Below, in pieces: positions 29,641 through 50,275 of a stretch of 64,000 nt of DNA. The notes under the pieces are model-generated. The model was not told where the DNA came from, made no database searches, and was given only the letters and a program-made list of their open reading frames with translations. This DNA comes from Urechis unicinctus (lineage: Eukaryota; Annelida; Polychaeta; Xenopneusta; Urechidae): assembly GCA_034190875.2 (NCBI GenBank), contig CM067351.1, positions 5,023,926 through 5,087,925 of the forward strand, in the 5' to 3' direction. The translations under genes were made by a program, and so were the position numbers. Positions within the stretch are counted from its first letter, which is position 1. Every line of letters starts with the position of its first letter.

Positions 29641-32600
29641 CGTTCTCTTCACCTAGTTCGCACAAATCGCTTGTCCAAGATACACTATGGCTGATATCAG
29701 TCATAACGTGAAAGCATAACATGTTGTATACCTATGCGGCAACAATATGGTATTGGTGAGCACTACTTGTTGTACCTCATACCGTTACTGTAACTATATG
29801 CTCGATATCTCATTTGAACAGATTGTTCCAACGTTTCAAATATCGAAATGTGTGGCTCGACACTCACAAAACACTCATACCCCACATCACACATCTACTA
29901 TGCCAAACTGCAAACTTAGTGTAATTTAGAATGCTTGTGGTATTGCTCGGATAGGGGCCTACAATGCATTCATGATTCCCCATTGGACACCAGTGATTCA
30001 TAACATTCTAAGGCACATATCAAGCAATCAGCTAGAAAGACAGCAAACCGTCCACAGTAATGCAATCTCAAAATGTTACAATTAGTGATGTTGAAGGTCC
30101 GACTTGCGCCTGTCATCACGTGTTGCTGTTAAATGATGACGACGAAGTTCAAGCTCTTACATTAATTGGAAATAACCTAATGATCACGTCAGGGCTTCTT
30201 TTATTATGAAACGATCTATGAATTGGACATTACTGCATTGAATTCGTCTCGTGTTCCTTACCATTTTTGACTTTAGGGAATGTAACTGCAACGTGACTGA
30301 CTCATCTGAGGCAACTTACCTCAGTACAAATAATTAAATGACTGGGTACTCTAAGTGCCTTTACCACGAATCAGTTAGATTTATAATTTGTTTGTTATTC
30401 ACCTCTATTTCTTGTCGGATGTTATAAAGAGATGAATACCGCGTTACATGTATATGGAGTTTGCAGACAGTTTGCAGCTAGAATGAGAATGAAACCAATG
30501 AGTAATGTTTATCATTAGGACTCCATATAAACCAAATAAATCCACATAAACTCATGATAGAAATGAGTAAATGAAGTATGCATAGTATGAGTATATATAC
30601 GCAGCAAAGGGACATTTATCATTTTGTATGCATTCGTTACTCATGCATTGTAGAACGGAAATGAAGCGTATTGGTTCTCTTTATTTGTCTCCAAACATCC
30701 TCATAACCGTGAATGGATCGGTCGACCTGGGTGCGATGATGCATTTGTGGTTGAGTATTTGCCATGGGTACTGTATTGCCACCCCCCAAGGATGAACATG
30801 ACAAAAGTATTCATTGGTTTGTATATGTGGACACCACGTAGCTACTGTGACGTTATTCGGTGAAGTATCGTGTCGACGTGCCTGCAATTACTGAACGTTA
30901 TAAGGGTATAAGTGAGAAAATTGCGATCTCAGATGTGATTAATTCTGTGTAGGGCGAGTCTGCGTCAACGTGCGATATGGTCAATCCGGCTGACCACGCG
31001 TGCGTGTGCTTATTCAAGCCCCCCTTTATGACGTCACTGCATAACAGAATAGACGATAAAAACTATTCAATCATTAACAGCATTATAAAACGCGCATGTG
31101 TATAAGTCCTAATTGATATCATGCTCAGAAACCAGTTCATCAATATAATCCAGTGGATATGGGCAGGTTTGATGTTGATGGGGTATTCATTAGATGGATG
31201 TCTAAAGCACTGCTATTCGCTGAGTATGATAACAAACGACAGGAAAACCGTTATCATAAATCTTACCTGTGTATGCTGTGCATACTTGGCTTTGGTTTTC
31301 GCAGCTTCGAAAATGTATATGATCGACCTTAACAATTCAAATATAGACTGCTTGAACCCTATTTTGTTAGGCTCATTTACAAGCTGCGTTTGAAGTGTTT
31401 GTCTTCTAGGCCATCACACGTCATGGTCTAGTATGCATGCAATGTGTGAGGGATTGCAACAGTTGATGGCGTGTGGGAAATATCTGCACAGTTTCTACTG
31501 AAGCTACATTTCAATCGATATATTGTTTGTATAAGCTTAGTTCTTATAAACCACCATATTATTATCATTTGGAATGTATAATAGTTCATCGGAGTGATCA
31601 ATATCCCATTATTATCCAAAGTTCATTATTCAATACTTGCAATGCCTGTTTAACGTTCATCGACCAATATGTCAAACATGACATGTAATAGAATAGTCAT
31701 ATGAGTTTACTTCAATTGCGTTTGATGCTTTATTTCATTTCGTCACATCAAAGTATGCTGATCAATACACTAAATAAACATTTATTACATGTGTGCATTA
31801 GGAAAACTAAATGATGTTACAAAGATTTTCGTCGTGTGAATGCAGAATATTTCTCAAGTACGTCATTGGTGCAGTGGATAGTTGAATTTCTTTGACACGC
31901 AGTCGTCACGAATTCTTTCCTTTATCGTACCGCCATGACGTAATTTCCGTTACACTTATAAGGAGAATACCATGCAGCGCACATCTTGGTTTAACTGAGG
32001 CGTGATATCAGATGCTGCTGTAATCTAGAGAATGGATGAAGCAATGGATTTATTTAGCATTCTGAACCATATACTACTGTTTATGTCACCATGTTATTGA
32101 TACTGTCACATTCGATAGAATTGGAACGAAAACATTAATCAACTACCAATTAGATATTTGTGTATATTATGGAAGGATTACAATTACGATAGCAGTCTTT
32201 GTACTTAAAACATTACACCGCTCCCACGGCGTGAGAAGGGTTAGTTATTGCCCTATTTACTGGAGGTAGTTTTTGGTCTGGTAAATATCGCTGCCCATTG
32301 TTTTTCGAATGACGCTCATGTAAGAGTTTCTTCAGAGATGTTGTATGTGATACACTGATAGCATTGGCGAATCCAAGATGGATGCAGTAAATTGTGCAAC
32401 TGCTACTTCTCAAATAACACTTATAACATTACCTTGAAAAACAATTTATTTATGCTTGCGAAATAATCCTCTATATACTAATCTATGTCGCACGTAATTT
32501 AGAATGAGTGGTATGACTGGACCAACTCATACACATGTAAATAACTAGATTTTCTTAAAATCAACTACTATATACAAGTGTGCATTTGTAGGCTAATCTG

Positions 32601-33937
32601 CCGTATCAAGCGTTGCTGCTTTGTTTCTGGGCAATATCAAAGGTTGTGATAGCCGCAACACAGCCATTGTGAACCAAATGTGTTCGTTGAAGGATTTCAT
32701 ATTGCAAATGAGCGCATTCAGGTGTGGTAGACGGTGGAGAATCCCTTTGCATGGCGCGGATGGCGTTCCCGTAGGTTTAAATTAATTGGATATACAAATT
32801 AAAGTTATAGTTTTAACTTTATATTGCTTTTGATCCCCAAACAATAGTTGGCCACTTATGTCGTGTTCTTCTACTCTATTCCCATCTTTTTGCACAAAAC
32901 GTATGCATAATTACGCATAATCACGGTTAAGGTTCGCAAACATCTGAGACTGACGACCACCGATGCGATAAAATATGTTATCATATGAATGCATGGAGCT
33001 GCTATTATGGTGATCGTAAAGATACATTCGTAACTACGTCGCATGCACTGTTATGATATTAGATTTGAGTAGATTCATGAAACAGTAATTAGTCAGTGAA
33101 GGCTTCAATGCTGTAACCATTCACATAATAGCTAAGTAACGACAACCTGCGATGCACACATACACAGTGTCATTTGTGCGTACATAGAGCTGTGTAGGCC
33201 AGAAGTGTGAAGTATTGGTATGGTAAGGGAAATATTGGAGGTACTTTCTGAGATATGAATCAGCATTAGACATATCAACGTTGTACAGATTCAGTACATA
33301 CACTTTTCATACCATGTTTTAATATTTTATAAAGGTCTATAGCCATTGACGTTGACAGCTGACTTTTATGTCCTGCTATTTCACATGTTTTTTTCATATT
33401 CGCACGGAAGCGAAACCGAGGGATGTCTGACAGTTGCATGTCATGTCTTTTATCTATTGAATCATACTATAAACACAGGCACTTACAGAAATTAGAAATA
33501 AGCTACTGGATTTAACTCAATCGGCCGTTGCTGCTGAATGAGACAGGCGTGTGCATTGATCATTATTGAACAAATGCTTCAAAAACTTTTTCACGAATGC
33601 ATTTGCATTTGGGTATTTGCACGTTAGAATGACATAGACAAATCTTATGTAACAATGTTTGACCCCAATATTTCTCATGTGGATAATTGAATGACTTATC
33701 TATCAATACATGGTGTTGCATTTCTACCAGAATTCCCTCACAGGTCACTCTTAAAATTGATAATACCTTCGTCTCCTTGAAATCTTACGTTTATTTAGTC
33801 ATATATTATATTTGTATAAAATGACAACAGAATGAACCAAATCGTGTTATACTTCATACGCATGAAGCGCACCGATCCCCAATGAAGTTGTGCTGCCTTC
33901 AATGATTGGGCACTATCATCACAGCATTATGCTCAGT
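29641..33937. other. Intergenic DNA, no gene recognised
   Basis: No coding region, RNA gene or clear repeat was recognised. Open stretches of 60-90 codons (29747, 30681, 31121, 31428, 32213, 33121, 33563) occur on both strands without motifs. The one at 31121-31393 has hydrophobic runs but no splice or domain support. Confidence 0.5.
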
Positions 33938-34143
<206 letters not shown>

Positions 34144-36110
34144 AATCTAAAAGGCAATTTATGCAGCAATAGTCTGTTATGATAGCCGACACCCCAGTTG
34201 ATTCTGATGACAGCTCTCTAAGAATATTGTTCTTTACTACATTAATGCATCACATCTTAGCAGTAGCATCGTGGTACTGCGGTTTGTCTCTGTGTAATCA
34301 CCTGCAGCGATTACACAACCACGTGCTAGCTGTGAATATTCTTTTGCAAAACACTTTAATGTACTAATACTATATCATATGCCATATATAATCGCATATA
34401 TATGCTTTAAATATATACTCAGTGATACTTTGAAACAGCCACTGGTAATCTTTAAAAACTCATATTGACCCTGGCGTACCAGCATGCGTTGTCGTTGGAG
34501 ACATTCGTTGGAATTATTTCACATTAAATCTTATTTACCTGGTTCATACCCTTATTAGCATTTGTTAAGTGTTCGGAAGTTCTCACAGAACAGTTGTAGT
34601 CATTTCTTCTTTTGTAGACATAGTAGCCTGTTTACCTAGCACAAACACTAATGTAACTTTTTTTTATTGCAGGAGCTTGGGCAATGTTTGCAGATGGACA
34701 TAATGCCCTTAATATAATCCAATCCAAATAACCATCGTCGGTTCATGCCGTATTTGTCTTTAAATATCAGCACATCATATCATTACTCAACCAGACATCA
34801 TTTAACTACCACATGCAGTGAATTTACCTTATACTGGTCATGCCAATATCTAATTGTGTGAAGTTTAAATAAATCTCCGATCATTTTAGGAATTTTAAAT
34901 CTCGGTTTCGTTTCTTTGTCAGCAAATCTAACATTTAGTTTATTTTTTAGTGTTGTCGAATTTCTTAGATAGTGTTAGTGTATTCGAATTAACATGCAGT
35001 TATTCACATTGACAGAATTATTGATCCAGTTTATCCAAACAGCACGCTATTTATATGCAATAACTGTACGTTTTATTCTAAAACAATGGCTACCTGTGTA
35101 TCAGGTTATTTCAACGACACATCAATATACAAACAATTGCTGTACGTATCATCAATAGCCTTTTTAAACAAATTATTCTTGGTCATAAATGCCCTGCTGA
35201 AATATATCATTCTATAAAAGTACATTCGAGAACACAATGTTCCACCAATATACGCGGGTGCAATAAATCATGAACATTGGCGGACACAATTGTGTTTCAC
35301 ATGAATATATAAATTTGTTCTGGAATAGTGGCATAAAGCCTTATATAGTTTATTGCTGACAATTGGGAAAGATGAGATCGTTATAGAAGACAAATGGACA
35401 AACACTGCATTAAGTCTTGTTTTATCGTCATCACGTGAAAGTATTGTATATCTATTGCAAAAGTTTCATATGCATTAACACTTGCCTTTTGGCGCAGTTG
35501 TTCGGCAGATTTACGCTTGTAATAACATTAGCCAACAGGCAATAATCATCGAATCAGAGCACGAACCCGCCTAGGCGTTAATCATCATAACGTAATATGA
35601 TGACGCATATCCAGTGATCAACCCAGCTAGGTATAGTTCTCTGGGAAAGTTTTATACGTGACACAGACTGCCTACTGGCAGTGCTGTTTCTTCTTCTTCT
35701 ATACAATGGATGGAACCAATTGTGAAAATTGATTTAATCTGTGACCTTTTCTTTAATCTGCAATCAGACCCTGCCATTAGTGAATTACTGGTTTACAGTA
35801 TGCACGCGTGTCTTAATAAAAAACAAAAATGTAATATGACGATGAGCGCGCTGCTTGCTTAAAGTCGCATCAGTCATATCGGTGTCGACATCCAAACAAA
35901 ACCAAAGATGTCTGTTTCTATCCCAAGATTTACGTCCTGTATAAATCTGAATATGGCCGTCCATAACAAGCATTATTTGCCTTTAAGAGTAAGAGCTAAG
36001 TTTCTGACTATGTCAGATATTATGGCCCACACACAGAGAGAGGTAACAAGATAGACAAGTTGCTTGCTTAAGTGACTGTTTGTTTGGTCTATTGACCGTT
36101 GTGAGGGAGG
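34144..36110. other. Intergenic DNA, no gene recognised
   Basis: No coding region or RNA gene recognised. It contains one copy of a dispersed repeat at about 35553-35610 (separate entry) and a short (TTC)n tract near 35690. Confidence 0.5.
35553..35610. repeat. Dispersed repeat with ATCAGAGCACGAAC/ATGATGACGCA, copy 1
   Basis: The block ATCAGAGCACGAAC, then TAGGC(G/A), TAATCA, CATAAC and ATGATGACGCA matches 53578-53633 in the same order and spacing. Looser similarity extends upstream (CAGATTTACGC in both). Likely an interspersed element; ends not defined. Confidence 0.6.
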
Positions 36111-36651
36111 CCATCATAGATTCAGCTCAATCCAGGGACCTCCATACCCACTTGGTGTCACTTTTGGATTGCTTTACTCTGTATAAGCAGATTGAAGCCA
36201 CAGTGTTTTCTCCTGAGCTTATTCTAACTGAACGCTTTTACTTTCACTGTCGATGCTCGATTTGTCGCATCATGTTATGCTGTCACACACACAGTGCTGA
36301 AATTCATTTCAAACCCTGTCGTTGCTCACTTCATCCGATTATATATGATCATTGTTCACTTCATCGTAATTTGTTGATCAGTGTTCACTGAATTATCATT
36401 GCTTTGTTTTAAAATAGAAACAGCAGTAAATCCATTAAATCTTGTCATAATCGGCCATTTTGTGTTGCCTCACATTTGATCATCCTCTTTCTTAATATTT
36501 TCCTTTCATTTTCATATATCCAATCACTGAAGCCCTTTCATTTTCATATTTCTAACCACACTCTATTGCATCATTTCCCTTTGTGCACGCCTATATATCC
36601 TCAGCACTTTCACATTCAGTCATTCAGTCTGTCTGATCTTCGCTGGAGAAC

Positions 36652-43710
<7,059 letters not shown>

Positions 43711-43851
43711 AATTAAAACCTCTAATGAATCATCCGATTTTTATCAAAGTACAGACCATCTGCAGAATGGTCTCCTTCAAACCCAGCTTCTTGTTTCTGG
43801 TAGATAATACATCCTTTGATTAAATACATTCCTGATTTGGAGCCTGTGATG

Positions 43852-43857
43852 AATAAA
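43852..43857 (+). terminator. Polyadenylation signal candidate of the aminopeptidase gene
   Basis: AATAAA lies 142 bp after the TAG stop at 43708-43710, the first canonical hexamer downstream. This suggests a short 3' UTR. Confidence 0.5.
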
Positions 43858-44346
43858 AATCAAGATGGCCAATGGATGTGTGTTTTCATATGTAACCTTT
43901 GAAAATGGGGTTTGATAAATTGACATTCAATATTTAAGGACACCTTTGATCAACATTACATCGGATAAATCTGAATGTTGTTGTATATATTGGCCGGAAG
44001 TACAATATGCTTATGCGACTTTATAAGAATGTTTTGGTGAGAGTATCTAATCGACCAGATGGGACTTAGTTTCTGATGAGAGGCAAGTAATCACTGTTAT
44101 TAATCAAACAAAAACGATTGAGAATGGAATGATTAATTTACTAAAGACATGGCATAGATCAATGATATATCAATGTCCTAATGATTTAGTGTCAGTTTAT
44201 GAAGAAAGGTTAAATCAAATGGAACACGTGATGAGTAGTAAGCTGCATAGAGGGCAGAATCAGCGGGTTAAATATGACTACATAAAGCAAACTCAGAGAC
44301 ACACAAGATCCAAAACAGATAGGACTGTCCCACAAGCTCTCAACCA
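43858..44346. other. Intergenic DNA downstream of the aminopeptidase
   Basis: No gene recognised. An open stretch at 44129-44380 runs into the minisatellite and lacks motifs. Confidence 0.45.
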
Positions 44347-44590
44347 GATAGGATCCCCTAAGTCTATCCTAAACAGATAGGATCCTCTAAGCCTATCCTA
44401 AACTGATAGGATCACCTAAGCCTATCCTTAACAGATAGGAACCCCTAAGCCTATCCTAAACAGATAGGATCCCTTAAGCCTATCCTAAACAGATATGATC
44501 CCCTAAGCCTATCCTAAACAGATAGGATCCCTTAAGCCTATCCTAAACAGATAGGATCCCGTAAGCCTATCCTAAACAGATAGGATCACC
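44347..44590. repeat. 29-bp minisatellite with internal dyad, nine units
   Basis: Nine units (eight full, the last cut short) start every 29 bp from 44347 to 44579. Each consists of GATAGGATC, a variable CCC/CCT/ACC, TAAGCC and TATCCTAAACA. GATAGG and CCTATC are inverted repeats, so every unit, and every joint between units, can fold as a hairpin. Units differ by one or two substitutions only. Confidence 0.95.
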
Positions 44591-47500
44591 TCTGGAGATG
44601 GATAGCGCCACCTTGCAGTATCATATCACAGACTAACATGGTCGTTAGAGATGGAAAATTCTCGTCTTATTGGATCAATGTAATCTCAAATTAGTGACAA
44701 ATACATTCTGAAGTTGGTGGGGTAGGCGGAAGGATTGAGGTGATGAGGGCAGAGTTATTCTAGTTCCGTCTGGTCTTTGGAGAGCATGTTCGGCTGGATG
44801 TGTTTTATTAACTCATTAATGACGAGCTAGGGTTTGTGGCGAGGGGTTGCTAATTTGTCGAATTCATGGTTGATATTCATGGAGTTAGAACACCCGGTTG
44901 TCGGTGCTGGTTTATAAAAAATGCTGACTGAATCATTGGTGGCGACATTTGGATTGAGGGTGTGGCTAAAATGGCCTTGACCTCCCTTTTGTATTGTCCA
45001 CAGGTGGCGGTAGTTGAGGGGCAGATAAGTGTGGTAGAGAGAGACAACTCATCTGCAGAGCACGAGCTTAACTGTGATATAGCAAGTTACGCCAGCCGGC
45101 ATATTATCTCATCTCACCTGAATTACAATATATTAGATACCTCGTCAGGTTATACTATTATGTTAAGTCACTGTTTAATCACGATGTCCTCGTCAATTTT
45201 AAAACGTGTCAGATCATGTTACCTGGCGATTGCTACACCTGTCATCACAGTAGACACAAACCCTTTAGAACATGATATAAATGAACCCTTCTCATGTTAA
45301 TGGCTCCTTGCAAACTAACAAATGTGTCCTCTAACTTTTGTCCTCTGAGTTATTCGAGATAAACATAATGAAATATTTTGCACTTTGTTCAACGTATGAT
45401 ATCAAACTTTCATATAAAGCAAGAGTAGCATACAAAGTGGCGGTTCTGGCGCTGTGGGTACCTTTTTTGGGATCATCCCTAGGAGAGACCAGATGCTTGC
45501 TCTCGACGAGCCATAGCAACGCAAACCGCCTGCTTGCCAAAAGCCGGACCTTTGGACTATCGCTTGTTCTCTTATTGCCAATGTGTGTTGTAGGGAAACA
45601 CAGCGGAAGGTATACTACACCGAACTATGGTATCCCGCTTCCAACCATGGGGAGGAAGCCCGCCCTTTTCCAACGCATACTCCGACAACAAATCTACAGA
45701 CAGCGAGTAAATACCTTGGTAAGATATCTTTTTCTGTTTGCGCCTATTCCATTTAGAACGGGTCCATCGTCCAAAGGCTATTGTAGCTGACTACCGGCAT
45801 GGTCTCTTTGGTGTACTGTCTGTGGCTGCCTACCTACAAATCGGCACAAGAGCTCCTAGATCCCAAGAGCACAAGAAGAGAGATACGCCGCATGAACAAC
45901 CCCAGAAAGTTTGTCCACCTTGTCCACCACCTCGCCGTTGTCCGAGAAATTGTGCTAGATATGGTAGCAATCGACAGTTAAAGACATATTTTGTTGATAT
46001 TTGTGTGTAAATATATATTGGCATCTTAATTAGTTCATTGAATACTGAAGAGGAAAGCAAATTTGATAATGTTTGTTAATTGCTCTCCCTTTTCATATTT
46101 TATATCTTTCATGTCAATGTCGTCTTTGCCTGGAAAGTGTTTGTCGACTTTGACTTAAAGAGGCTAGGGTGTTTGAGCTTAGAATAATAGACAAGCATGC
46201 AAGTCACATTGCGGGTTTTGAGGATTGTTTTCATGGCTTCAACTCAAATCTGTCGATGATCAATTGTAAAAAGAAAAACCGCCAGTAGCGATTATATGTG
46301 TATATATAACTGCCATGGACGAGATTCATTGATGCTTTGCCGTTTGAATTTGTGCCTCATATCGAGTAGTGTCCATTCAAGCAACATCTTCCCAAGTGGA
46401 TCAAAACTTGCTTACACAAAGATACGCGAAGAATATTTCCATCCAGCAGTCGCAGACACGACGGTTATATTGCTGGCAAGAAAACTGTCAAACAACTACG
46501 GACAGCAAAGAAAGCAAATGTACCGGCCTGAAAAGTACAGAAGCTGAGTATTTACGTGACACAATGTTGTTATTGTCAATCATTACAATGCATTCGTGCC
46601 CTGCGTCGGCTGTCAAACTTGGTCATGGATACTAGGCAATGGAATTGATGCAGGCCGGTGTTTGTAGGGCTCGATGTGCCTCGTTAAATCTTGTACAGGA
46701 CGCAAATACATTGCCATGCGACGACTGATAAATTGTCTAAGCACTCTGTTTATCATCTGCAATTACCGAAGTCTTTGCTTATACAAATTTAGATGTCTAT
46801 ATTGTTTTCGCCGTTATAATCTAGAACCGACGTCATGTCGAATGATAATTGCAAACACATTCTTCAAACGAGTCATATCGGCATGTCTTTGCTTGTGTTA
46901 TAATGATTTGCCCACTTTTGGGTAGTAATATAAATTCGACCCAACATATTTACAATTCTATACAAAAATGGCCCCTATTTCAGACATAACAAAACGTGTC
47001 CTCTGCTGATCAGTAGCATTAACAAATCTGCCATTTATTAGTCATGGCTACTTTATTTCGATTAGCGAATGATAAGTGACTTTATATGCAACATAAAAAT
47101 ATTAATCAAATGATAATAACTCTACATAGTCTTGAAAATTGAAATACATCGTTACAATTTCCATCTTCAATAAATTGTTGAGATTATACACAGCGCTTTG
47201 TCCCGCAACCACGCTGATCAGAGATTGACATTGAATAATGTTAACCAAATGGTCTCATGGTTAGGTCAGACAAGGGTTGCTTATAAAATTAACCAAATTA
47301 TCAACAATATATGTGCCGCTAAAAGCATCAGATCCTGTGCTGGAACCACCACAGCAATTAATACGGTTATGTCAACTCAGAGGCAATAGAACAATTAATA
47401 CTTTGCCAAAGTCACACGAAGATTTTGCTTGAAAAGCATAAGTACAAATATATAATATGGCGCAATAAACTTTCAAATCCATGGAATGGCTGCAAGATTC

Positions 47501-50224
47501 AAAGATGTCCCAAACTGTACATTTAAAGTAGCTGAAATGTTAAAGCTAAAATGAGAAGCTGCGGAAAAGCTAATAATTCATTCTGGAATGGGGTAATGAC
47601 ACAGAGGGTTTGGGAACGCGCTTAGGAATATATAGAAATATATAAAGAGAAAGGTCAGGGAATCCTATCCTGCCTGCTTGATTGTGAGGTGTGAGGTGAA
47701 TTATTCATGACTACCTCAACAACAAAGGCTATGGTAATTGTAGATCTTGCTTAAATGTGCGTAGGCTTACTAAACAGCACATTACAAGAGCTTAACTGAT
47801 ACTTACGATCAGATAGGCTTATAGAGCAACAGAAATAGCTGAATAGAACAAGACATCATTTAATTCAAGTGATAAACATTTCTGACTGACTTTTGGCCGT
47901 GACATTGCGTTTCGTTTTTTCCGATGCCGCTTTTTGTCTCTTAACAAAAAGGCTTATAATACTTTACCAGATCAAGAACGCCTCTATCATAGTCAGAAGT
48001 CAGATAAACGTCGAACAGCTTTCATTTAATGAAGCTTTTCAAAGCCTATCGCGCACGTTTCCTTTCCAGGCCATTCCGATTGTTTGAAGTGCAAAGCTCG
48101 CCCGAGGCGCCCAGCAAAGTATTTGTTGGGAAAGGCGGCTATCTTCTGACCTGTACATTTCCAAAACTGCGTGCAAAAAATAAACAGATCTTCATTCATC
48201 GTGTTATGTGCATCTTATCGGAGAATAGTCTAAACGTTTAGTGTTGTGCGCCACAACCTTACTAATATTAGAACATTTCTCAATGGTGCAGTAACTTGCT
48301 ACACTAAGCAACTATTTGAACTAATTAACTCATGTTAACACTCCCGTTCATCTAATGTATATCCTATTCAAGGCTACGTGATTGGTATAAAATGCGGATC
48401 AACACAATTAACTGTCTTTATCAGATTAGCCTGCACAACATGGCTAAGTATTTGCCTTCTGAATAGCTGATTCAGTCGTTGAATGTGCATAGCCGACTGA
48501 GCCGTTGAGCTGAATAGCCCGTACGCAAGTTTCGAAGGCAAGTTGTGCGATATCTCGCTTAATGGGGGTATAGGCAAAATGCGCGCAATTGAGGGAAAGT
48601 TTAAACGCAACCCATTTCGCGCTTCATGTCATAGCATGGTGATATATTTTAGTTAAGTCACTTATTATTTAGAATATTAAATAGATTCATTTCAAGTATT
48701 AAAGCAGTCTGCATATGCTGCGCCAATGAGCCTATCACAAGATATTTGAAGGGGCCATTGGAGCGTCATCCACTGGTAACAGCATCGCCACTTGTCATCT
48801 GGCCATAATCCCAAGTTGGTTGGATAATCCATGATCCCAAATGACATTATAGCATAGCTCACACCGCACGAATTGGCCCATCAAGGTAGCGTTGTCTGGC
48901 GCTCAAATTCCACGAAGGAGTAAGTCTATTTCAGGTAGACAGAACCTTGATATCAACTTCGGAACGAAGAACTTATCTTATATATAGAAAGTGAGTTCTG
49001 CAATTCCAAATGTGCTTCTCACACTCTCACTCTCAGTGATACTGATCATGTAGATTGAGGCATGCGGCCAAACATTCCGGCACATTTTAAAACTCCAGCT
49101 GATGTTACTTTCTTAAGTATATATTATTCTCGGATGCTATGATACATAGAATATGAAAAATGTCGAGTAAATAGAATTCTTTGTCGTCAGTCAATATCCA
49201 GTTAGGATATAACAGCTGCATGGCCACAATGTGTATCATGATCACTGCGGTCATATCAGCAGAATGTCATTGTCCACCGTTACATTACGCTCGTTGCGTG
49301 GTTTCAATACTAAACATACATAATGGTCTTTGAAAATTACTTCCTGCAGTGGATAATGTCTTGGTACCATTATTAAGTTTGTCTGTTATATGATTTATTC
49401 CAGCATGGTGTGAACGATTTCTATTACACTTGACGGTTGCAGTCGTTTCCAATACACGACTACCACCTTTAATGGGCAAGAGACATTCACATATCGAATA
49501 GATATATTTACTTATAGCAGGTTATTTTGTCACCCCCTTACTTATAGTCAAACTTACAAATGATACAGGTGAAAGTATTTTGCGGAGTCTGATTGGTAAG
49601 TATTGAATAAATACAGCTACTTCAATGATAATAGACGGCATTGGATACACTGGTACAATTAAACTAGATTGATTGATAGGGCAAGGTAAAATCCTGTTTC
49701 TTAGAACGTGCTGCATTTCTAAAATTAGCTGTGCACTTTGTCTGCGATTTGAAAGCACATTAGTTTGGGAAATGTAATTTGTAATACACAGTGATTTAAT
49801 ATTTATAGGTTGCGAATATATATCAAAATAGACGATTTGCATAGCTCTGATGGTCTTCTGTACAAGAGACTTACGGGTATGCGATGTAAAAGCAGTATGC
49901 CGTTTGATAGCTATGTATAACTGCATCTACCAGATAATAATTTACGACAGTCAACATAACATAATGCTATCACCCAATTGCTCACCTGACCTGAAAGATC
50001 CACTCCAATAGAGTGGATATTGCAGAAGTGGTATGCAACACATTACGTTGCATGGTTTAATCAAGGAACCATGTTTTTTACAGATGCTTTCAAACGACAA
50101 ATATTTACTTTTTATACATAATATTTATTTTTCAACATATAGCCATGACGATTGGATATAATAAGATACAGGGTGACAGCAAAGTACTGGTTGAATTATC
50201 ACTAGGTTTGACATTCAGAATTGG
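44591..50224. other. Intergenic DNA with one weak candidate exon
   Basis: No gene is recognised. The best open stretch is 45338-45790 (plus, 150 codons). It has a hydrophobic run (LSLVLLLPMCVVG) followed by GKHSGRYTTPNYGIPLP and a donor-like TTG/GTAAGA at about 45739, so it might be part of a secreted-protein exon; there is no homology or second exon to support it. Other open stretches (45738, 46296, 46369, 46674, 49522) overlap each other and are near chance length. Confidence 0.35.
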
Positions 50225-50275
50225 TACCACCACCACCACCACTACCACCACTACCACCACTACCACCATCACCAC
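50225..50275. repeat. (ACC)n/(ACCACT)n microsatellite
   Basis: About 50 bp of ACCACC and ACTACC repeats. The minus-strand reading frame through it (Gly/Ser repeats) is an artefact. Confidence 0.9.
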
